A stretch of 9,539 bases of DNA from the NCBI GenBank assembly GCA_900547945.1, contig URIT01000128.1, forward strand, positions 1-9,539, read 5' to 3'. Of this stretch, positions 1 through 3,990 are shown piece after piece; position 1 is the first letter of the stretch; each line of letters opens with the position of its first letter. Origin of the DNA: an uncultured bacterium. Lineage in GTDB: Bacteria; Verrucomicrobiota; Kiritimatiellia; RFP12; UBA1067. Under the pieces are notes generated by a model. It made no database searches and was not told the origin of the DNA. It saw nothing but the letters and a program-made list of their open reading frames with translations. Both the position numbers and the translations under genes were made by a program.

Positions 1-102
1 CGCCGTTTTGCGTCCGAGAAATCAGGGCCTATTCAAAAAATCGGGATAAGGGTGGCAAGGGGGTGCCGTGCGTCAACGTTGGCTCGCGAACGGGCTCGGC
101 GC

Positions 103-133
103 GGGGACGGCCGCGACAAGCGCGGCCCTCCCG
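103..133. repeat. 31-nt palindromic repeat element, copy 1
   Basis: The element is identical, base for base, to the one at 546-576. Its core is a 7-bp perfect stem, GGCCGCG (109-115) and CGCGGCC (121-127), around the loop ACAAG. After one C-C mismatch the stem continues with GGGA pairing to TCCC. It resembles a REP-type (repetitive extragenic palindromic) element: short, GC-rich, intergenic and present in several places. A related hairpin occurs at 3947-3970. Confidence 0.8.
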
Positions 134-229
134 CATGACGCCGCGCGATTTCACTTCGGAACGGGACGCAACGGGAAGGTCGCGACTTGTTGCGGGAACG
201 TGGCCGGATCACGCAGCACACAGGGGGGC

Positions 230-380
230 GGTCGGGGACGGCGGTTGGGGACGGCGGTTGGGGACGGTGGTCGGAATCTGTGGCCGGGATCTGTGGCCGA
301 AATCTTTGGTCGGAATCTGTGGTCGGAATCTGTGGTAGGAACCTGTGGTCGGAATCTGTGGCCGGAACCTGTGGTAGGGG
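230..380. repeat. 13-bp tandem repeat array, 11 units plus a partial
   Basis: Units start every 13 bp from position 230 to 360, with a partial unit at 373-380, all in one phase. The first three (230-268) follow GGTYGGGGACGGY. The next eight (269-372) follow roughly GGYMGRRAYCTKT, most often GGTCGGAATCTGT. The two subtypes share the leading GGNNGG and a terminal T or C, so they look like one array in which a diverged unit was re-amplified. A 13-bp period is not a multiple of three, so no single frame yields a repeated peptide; the array is non-coding. There are no unique spacers, so it is not a CRISPR array. Confidence 0.9.
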
Positions 381-382
381 CC

Positions 383-418
383 GACGTCCCCGGCGGCCCG
401 CCCTCGGCGCGGGACGTC
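383..418. repeat. 8-bp inverted repeat GACGTCCC / GGGACGTC
   Basis: The arms lie at 383-390 and 411-418 with a 20-nt GC-rich spacer. Pairing extends outward (GCC with GGC) if one C is bulged. It sits directly after the last partial unit of the 13-bp array and may form part of the array boundary. No function is evident. Confidence 0.6.
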
Positions 419-449
419 CGGCAGTCGGACCTGATGCGTGGGGCCGGGC

Positions 450-470
450 GGGCGCGCGGGACGCGCGCCC
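450..470. repeat. 8-bp hairpin GGGCGCGC / GCGCGCCC
   Basis: This is a perfect 8-bp stem with the 5-nt loop GGGAC. It is followed by CTACC, comparable with the CTCCC that follows the stems at 103-133, 546-576 and 3947-3966, so it may be a divergent member of the same palindrome family. Confidence 0.55.
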
Positions 471-545
471 CTACCAACGTCGGAGTCCACATGCGTTAGG
501 GTCAACGCGGGAGCCCGTGCGGACGCCCCGCGCCGAGGGCGGCGT

Positions 546-576
546 GGGGACGGCCGCGACAAGCGCGGCCCTCCCG
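546..576. repeat. 31-nt palindromic repeat element, copy 2
   Basis: Identical to the copy at 103-133 and in the same orientation, 443 bp further on. The perfect stem GGCCGCG (552-558) / CGCGGCC (564-570) encloses ACAAG. The two copies bracket the 13-bp array. Exact identity in non-coding DNA points to recent duplication or to a maintained dispersed repeat. Confidence 0.8.
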
Positions 577-603
577 TTGCGTACCCTCCTAGCCATAGAT
601 TTA

Positions 604-666
604 AAGCCGCGAAGCGGCGACTTAACCACTTACAAGCCGCGCAGCGGCGACGCGAAGCGGCGACTT
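604..666. repeat. Cluster of three related short hairpin units (GCCGC-GAA-GCGGC type)
   Basis: Units are at 604-623 (stem GCCGC 606-610 with GCGGC 614-618), at 634-651 (stem 636-640 with 644-648) and at 652-666, which keeps only the right half, GCGAAGCGGCGACTT. All share an AGCGGCGAC core. On the minus strand the stem at 606-618 is followed by TTTAA. The group begins 7 bp past the ketoreductase stop codon, so it probably acts as a transcription terminator or mRNA 3'-end stabiliser for the minus-strand operon. That role is inferred; the T-tract is weak. Confidence 0.6.
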
Positions 667-672
667 CATCTT

Positions 673-1404
673 CTAGAACAGTCCGCCGTTGACCGAAATG
701 ACCTGGCGCGTGATGTAGGCGGCCTCGTCGCGGAAGAGGAACGCGACGAGGCCCGCCACCTCCTCGGGCGTGCCGAAGCGGCGCATCGGGATCGCGCGCT
801 TCACAAGCTCCGGCTCCTCGATGGTGGCGGCCATCTCCGTCTCGATGACGCCCGGCGCGACCGCGTTCACGGTGATGCCGCGCTTCGCAAGCTCCACGGC
901 AAGCGCCTTCGCCGCGCCAATCACGCCGGCCTTCGCGGCGGAATAGTTGACCTGGCCGCGGTTGCCCGCGACGCCGCTCACGCTGGAGAGCGCGACGATG
1001 CGGCCGCGGATGCGGTTCGAGACCATCGGCATCACGATGGGCTTGAGGAGGTTGTAGAGGCCCGTGAGGTCCGTGTCGATGACCTTGTCCCAGGCGTCGC
1101 CTTCGAGGATCGGGAACGGCGCGTCCGCACTGACGCCCGCGTTCGCGACGACGCCGAAGTAGGGGCCGTGCGCGGCCATGTCGGCCTCCAGCGCCGCCGC
1201 CGTCGCCGCGCGGTCGGCAAGGTCGAAGACGAGCGCCGGCTGCACAGGCATCCCGGAGAGGCGCGCGCAGTCCGCCGCCGTCTCCCCGGCCGCCGCCGCG
1301 TTCCGCACCGCGTGCGTCACGACGGCAAAACCGTCCTGTGCGAGCCGCCGCGCCACCGCCCTTCCGATGCCCCGGGAGGATCCCGTCACCAATACGCGCT
1401 TCAT
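673..1404 (-). CDS. fabG: 3-oxoacyl-ACP reductase, short-chain dehydrogenase (ApeQ/FabG type)
   Basis: A cytosolic NADPH-dependent ketoreductase of 243 residues, the usual FabG length. It reduces the 3-keto group of an ACP-bound chain. The Rossmann nucleotide-binding motif TGSSRGIG is at residues 7-14, the NAG motif at 88-90, and the active-site Ser141, Tyr154 and Lys158 lie in SSVSG...NYSAAKAG. The C-terminal half (NRGQVNYSAAKAG, then TRQVISVNGG) closely resembles the ketoreductase of aryl-polyene clusters. The fourth tetrad residue, normally Asn in T-N-L, appears as Asp112 in TDL. The start at 1404 overlaps the stop of the upstream dehydratase (ATGA), and AAGGAG lies 11 nt before it. The frame stays open upstream to 1665, but that part is only dehydratase coding sequence read in another frame. 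Third and last gene of the operon. Confidence 0.93.
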   Translation of the reverse strand: MKRVLVTGSSRGIGRAVARRLAQDGFAVVTHAVRNAAAAGETAADCARLSGMPVQPALVFDLADRAATAAALEADMAAHGPYFGVVANAGVSADAPFPILEGDAWDKVIDTDLTGLYNLLKPIVMPMVSNRIRGRIVALSSVSGVAGNRGQVNYSAAKAGVIGAAKALAVELAKRGITVNAVAPGVIETEMAATIEEPELVKRAIPMRRFGTPEEVAGLVAFLFRDEAAYITRQVISVNGGLF

Positions 1405-1877
1405 GCCGTTGCCTGCTCCTTTAGAAAGCCCTCGAAATCCGGCGGACGGTAGGCGTTCAGCGTCGCCGTCGCCACCACGTCCCCCGCCGCGTCGCGGATC
1501 TCGCACGCGAACGCCGCCGCGTCCGCATCCCAGAACGCATTCGTCGCCGTCACGCGGTACGTCTTGCCCGCCTCGAACCGTTCCAGCTTCAGGTCCAGTT
1601 TCCGCGTGCCCAGAAGCAAACCCGGACGCGCCGGGCGGTCGGGCGCGACATGCCGGTCGTAGCATCCCGCAAGCGCCGCGCTTGCCTGCGCCATGTACTC
1701 GATCGCCACCCAGTTCGGCACGCCCTCCTCCGTGCCAAAGAAGAAGATCTGCCCGGGCGTGACCGTCACCGTCGCCGTGAGCGTCTTCGCCTCGGGGTCG
1801 AACGCCTCGATGGCGTCGATGAGCCGCATGGGCGGGCGGTGCGGCAGCAGTTCATCCAGCGTCCACGGCACCGTCAT
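1401..1877 (-). CDS. ApeP-like hotdog-fold 3-hydroxyacyl-ACP dehydratase
   Basis: A 158-residue hotdog protein that most likely removes water from 3-hydroxyacyl-ACP during polyene chain building. It shows LLPHRPPM (residues 10-17), then VPNWVAIEYMAQ (53-64, the hotdog helix with Glu60), then LLLGTRKLDL (87-96). These three blocks in this order match ApeP, the dehydratase of aryl-polyene clusters. The FabZ catalytic HFPG motif is not visible before the helix, which also appears true of ApeP. In the characterised E. coli system ApeP works with a second hotdog protein, ApeI, which is not in this window. The start ATG overlaps the ketosynthase stop (ATGA, 1874-1877), with GGAGGA 6 nt upstream, so translational coupling is likely. 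It overlaps the following ketoreductase in the same way. Confidence 0.88.
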   Translation of the reverse strand: MTVPWTLDELLPHRPPMRLIDAIEAFDPEAKTLTATVTVTPGQIFFFGTEEGVPNWVAIEYMAQASAALAGCYDRHVAPDRPARPGLLLGTRKLDLKLERFEAGKTYRVTATNAFWDADAAAFACEIRDAAGDVVATATLNAYRPPDFEGFLKEQATA

Positions 1878-3034
1878 CGTCCATCCTCCGTCGCCAGCAC
1901 CACGCTCGCGTTCGAGCCGCCGAACGCGAACGAATTGCTCATCGCCGCCCCCTTCACGTCCCCGGACGCGAGATACAGCCAGCAGATCGCCGCCTCCACC
2001 GCCCCCGCCGCGCCGAGGCAGTGCCCCGTGAGGTTTTTCGTCGACTCGATGAGGGGAATTGGGGATAGGGAATCGGGGAAGACACGGCGGACGGCGCTCA
2101 GCTCCATCGCGTCGTTCGCCTGCGTCCCCGTGCCGTGCAGGTTCAGGTAGGCGATGTCCGACGGGGCGAACCCGGCGTCCGCCAACGCCGCGCGCATCGC
2201 CGTCTCCGCGCCGCGTCCTTCGGGATCCGGTGCCGTCGCGTGGTGGGCATCGCTCGATTCGCCGCAGCCGGCGAGGTAGACGGTCTTTCGGGAGCCACCC
2301 CCGGCCGTCTGGGGGCTTGGCGCTTCGACCGCTGCGGCCTTCTCAAGCGTGAAGAGGGCAACGCCCTCGCCGAGGTTGATGCCGTCGCGGTCGGGGGCCA
2401 GGGGCCGGCAAAGACCGGGAGAGAGCGCCCCCAATGCGTGGAACCCGTTCAGCGCGAACCGGCAGCGTCCGTCCACGCCGCCCACGAGCGCGGCGTCCAC
2501 CACGCCCCGCTCAACCAGCCGCCGCGCCGACGCAAACGCCTTCGTGCTCGAACTGCACGCCGTCGAAACCGTATAGGCGGGCCCCTTCACGCCGAGGAGG
2601 CGTTTCAGGTAGTCGGACGGCGTGCCGAGCTCGATCTGGGAGAAGTGAAGCCCCTCCGGCTTCGAACCCGTTTCCAGCCACGCATCGACATGGCGCTGGG
2701 CCTCGTCGATGCCGGTGTTGGAGGCGCCGAGCACGACCGCCACGCGGTCCGGCGCATGCCGCGCGAGAAAGCCGTCCAGCTCCGCACGCATGTTCCGCAC
2801 CGCGTGGAGGAGGAGCCGGTTCGTCCGCATGTCGAATGCCGGCTCCGCCACGGGCGGCAGATCGCCGGGAACCATCCCGAAAAGGACACGCCGCCCCGGA
2901 ATGCCGCCCTCAAGCGGCACCATCCCGGCGGAAGACCCGGCACGGGCGTGGGCGAGGACTTCGCCATTCGTCCGTCCAAGCGCACACGCGCACGACAGAT
3001 GGGTGAGGGCAAAGCGCATCGAGCGGACATCCAT
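1874..3034 (-). CDS. ApeO-like beta-ketoacyl-ACP synthase
   Basis: A thiolase-fold ketosynthase of 386 residues that condenses malonyl-ACP with an acyl-ACP. The catalytic triad is complete: Cys160 in VSTACSSS, His300 in NLHGTGT and His338 in STKNLTGHCLG. Glycine-rich SFAFGGSNAS is at 369-378. The stretch from GASNTGIDE through QIELGTPS to NGFHALGALSP reads like ApeO of aryl-polyene clusters. Only about a dozen residues separate the helix before the last strands (CWLYLASG) from SNSFAFGG, where related enzymes have roughly 25-30 more, so a segment seems missing. The ATG at 3034 is preferred: AAGGAG lies 14 nt upstream and the fold begins right after it (RFALTHLSCACALG). A GTG at 3079 would add 15 residues without a ribosome site, and ATG 3019 is also possible. 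First gene of the KS-DH-KR operon, divergent from the activase. Confidence 0.9.
   Translation of the reverse strand: MDVRSMRFALTHLSCACALGRTNGEVLAHARAGSSAGMVPLEGGIPGRRVLFGMVPGDLPPVAEPAFDMRTNRLLLHAVRNMRAELDGFLARHAPDRVAVVLGASNTGIDEAQRHVDAWLETGSKPEGLHFSQIELGTPSDYLKRLLGVKGPAYTVSTACSSSTKAFASARRLVERGVVDAALVGGVDGRCRFALNGFHALGALSPGLCRPLAPDRDGINLGEGVALFTLEKAAAVEAPSPQTAGGGSRKTVYLAGCGESSDAHHATAPDPEGRGAETAMRAALADAGFAPSDIAYLNLHGTGTQANDAMELSAVRRVFPDSLSPIPLIESTKNLTGHCLGAAGAVEAAICWLYLASGDVKGAAMSNSFAFGGSNASVVLATEDGR
2053..2078 (+). other. Canonical G-quadruplex motif inside the ketosynthase gene
   Basis: The plus strand reads GGGG-AATT-GGGG-ATA-GGG-AATC-GGGG: four G-tracts with loops of 4, 3 and 4 nt, meeting the standard G3+N1-7 pattern. 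The G-rich strand is the template strand of the ketosynthase gene. It encodes the minus-strand peptide DSLSPIPLIES just before the STKNLTGH active-site block. Confidence 0.6.
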
Positions 3035-3048
3035 TTTCCTTACGGGGT

Positions 3049-3054
3049 CTCCTT
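3049..3054 (-). promoter_or_regulatory. Ribosome binding site of the ketosynthase operon
   Basis: The minus strand reads AAGGAG 14 nt before the ATG at 3034. The distance is longer than ideal, and TAAGGA only 2 nt before the ATG is too close. This site favours the 3034 start over the GTG at 3079, which lies upstream of it. Confidence 0.5.
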
Positions 3055-3069
3055 CCTTTTCAGGGGCGT

Positions 3070-3078
3070 AGTTTACCA
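3070..3078 (-). promoter_or_regulatory. Candidate extended -10 promoter for the KS-DH-KR operon
   Basis: The minus strand reads TGG-TAAACT, an extended -10 with 4 of 6 matches to TATAAT and no clear -35. Transcription would start near 3063, leaving a leader of about 29 nt that contains the AAGGAG site. It would also place the GTG at 3079 outside the transcript. It lies back to back with the activase promoter, within about 30 bp. Confidence 0.4.
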
Positions 3079-3093
3079 CAATCCCTCCGTTTG

Positions 3094-3102
3094 TGCTATA
3101 CT
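3094..3102 (+). promoter_or_regulatory. Extended -10 promoter of the activase gene, leaderless position
   Basis: TGC-TATACT matches an extended -10 (5 of 6 in the hexamer). Only 6 nt (GCGCCC) separate it from the ATG at 3109, so the transcript would begin at or within a base or two of that codon. No Shine-Dalgarno sequence precedes the ATG. TTTACC at 3072-3077 is a poor -35 at 19 bp. Confidence 0.6.
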
Positions 3103-3108
3103 GCGCCC

Positions 3109-3930
3109 ATGCGGAACAAGAATGAGGAAATGGCTGTCGTCTTTGAGGTGCGCGAGTTCTGCCTCCATGACGGTCCCGGCATCCGCACGACCGTCTTCTT
3201 CAAGGGTTGTCCCCTCCGCTGTACGTGGTGCCACAACCCCGAAGGACTTTCCCCCGAGCCGGAGATGCTCTTCAAGGCGCAGAAATGCGTCCATTGCGGA
3301 TCCTGCGCGCATGGCGGGGGGTGTCCCCACGGTGCCCGTGTCCTCTGTGGCCGCCGCGTCACCGCCCAGGCGCTTGCGGATGAAATCCTCGTCAATGCGG
3401 ACATCCTTCGCTCCTCCCACGGCGGCGTCACCTTCTCCGGCGGCGAACCCCTCCTCCAGGCTCCCTTCCTCGACGCCCTCATCCCCCTTCTCCACGGCCA
3501 ACACCTCGCCATCGAAACGAGCGGCTACGCCCCCCCCGCCGCCTACCGGCGCATCGTCTCCCGGCTCGATCTCGTCTTCCAGGACCTCAAGCACCCCGAT
3601 CCCGCCGCCCACCGCCGCTGGACCGGCGTCGATCCCGCCCCCATCCACGCGAACCTCCGCTGGCTCAAGGCGTCGGGACGCCCCTTCATCGCCCGCATCC
3701 CGCTCATCCCCGGCGTCAACGACACGCCGGAGGCGAAGGGGGGCTTTGCGCGTCTGCTGGAGGGCCCCTCGGGCCTCATCCGCGTCGAACTGCTCCCCTA
3801 CCACCTCACGGCGGCGGCGAAATACCCCTTCACGGGACGCGCCTACACGCCCGGCTTCGACGTGAACCGCCTTCTGGACAAAGACCTCACGCCCTTCCTA
3901 CGCCACAACCTCCCCGTGGTCGTCATGTAG
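3109..3930 (+). CDS. Glycyl-radical enzyme activating protein (radical SAM, PflA-like)
   Basis: Uses S-adenosylmethionine and a [4Fe-4S] cluster to place a glycyl radical on a partner enzyme under anaerobic conditions. The family signature is plain in its 273 residues: FCLHDGPGIRTTVFFKGCP, then the radical-SAM cysteines C34-x3-C38-x2-C41, GGVTFSGGEPLLQ (105-117), DLVFQDLKH (154-162) and PLIPGVNDT (198-206). After the SAM motif comes a small cysteine group, C60, C63, C66 and C72, enough for one auxiliary cluster, plus Cys80; many relatives carry a two-cluster ferredoxin insert. The ATG at 3109 is chosen because the -10 box ends 6 nt before it. ATG 3130 would give 266 residues and has GAGG only 2 nt ahead, while TTG 3091 overlaps the promoter. 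The partner enzyme is not in the window, so the substrate is unknown. Confidence 0.93.
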   Translation: MRNKNEEMAVVFEVREFCLHDGPGIRTTVFFKGCPLRCTWCHNPEGLSPEPEMLFKAQKCVHCGSCAHGGGCPHGARVLCGRRVTAQALADEILVNADILRSSHGGVTFSGGEPLLQAPFLDALIPLLHGQHLAIETSGYAPPAAYRRIVSRLDLVFQDLKHPDPAAHRRWTGVDPAPIHANLRWLKASGRPFIARIPLIPGVNDTPEAKGGFARLLEGPSGLIRVELLPYHLTAAAKYPFTGRAYTPGFDVNRLLDKDLTPFLRHNLPVVVM

Positions 3931-3946
3931 GCTGGACAAGCGAATC

Positions 3947-3978
3947 GGACGCGACGAAGCGCGTCCCTCCCATGTGGG
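3947..3978. terminator. Hairpin pair between convergent genes, palindrome family copy 3
   Basis: The stem GGACGCG (3947-3953) / CGCGTCC (3960-3966) has the loop ACGAAG. It is followed by CTCCC and a small CCCA/TGGG stem at 3969-3978. It lies 16 nt past the activase stop and 12 nt past the end of the esterase gene on the other strand, so it could end transcription from both sides. No T-tract is present. The right half (AAGCGCG-CCCTCCC with one base different) matches the 31-nt elements at 103-133 and 546-576. Confidence 0.5.
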
Positions 3979-3990
3979 AAACCAACCGGC

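Larger units (their letters stand above)
1..672. other. Gene-free, repeat-rich intergenic region
   Basis: No reading frame here looks like a real protein. All of them translate the repeats into low-complexity Arg/Gly/Pro-rich or Gly-Arg-Asn-Leu-Trp-type strings and differ between frames. The stretch contains a 13-bp tandem array, two identical palindromic elements, two further GC-rich inverted repeats (383-418 and 450-470), a short dyad around 168-193 (GCAAC...GTTGC enclosing GTCGCGAC), and three related hairpin units at 604-666 beside the end of the ketoreductase gene. A run of six A at about 36-41 has no convincing stem beside it. The first 48 bases could hold the last 15 codons of a plus-strand gene from the left (stop TAA at 46-48), but nothing identifies it. 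Confidence 0.7.

Noticed and set aside
1..48. C-terminal end of a plus-strand gene (stop at 46-48)
   Set aside because: Only 15 codons are visible, with no identifying motif; it cannot be distinguished from chance.
230..380. CRISPR array
   Set aside because: The units are 13 bp and directly adjacent with no spacers, and there are no cas genes.
187..1452. 421-codon plus-strand frame across the repeat array and ketoreductase
   Set aside because: It reads the 13-bp repeats and then the antisense of a clear short-chain dehydrogenase; no protein-like features.
1405..1665. N-terminal extension of the ketoreductase
   Set aside because: The added residues are Gly/Arg-rich read-through of dehydratase coding DNA; the SDR fold starts at ATG 1404, with AAGGAG and the ATGA overlap.
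3035..3079. GTG start for the ketosynthase at 3079
   Set aside because: It has no ribosome site, adds a non-conserved tail, and lies upstream of the likely transcription start.
2135..3865. 576-codon plus-strand frame
   Set aside because: It runs antisense through the ketosynthase and then out of frame through the activase; both have clear family motifs in other frames.
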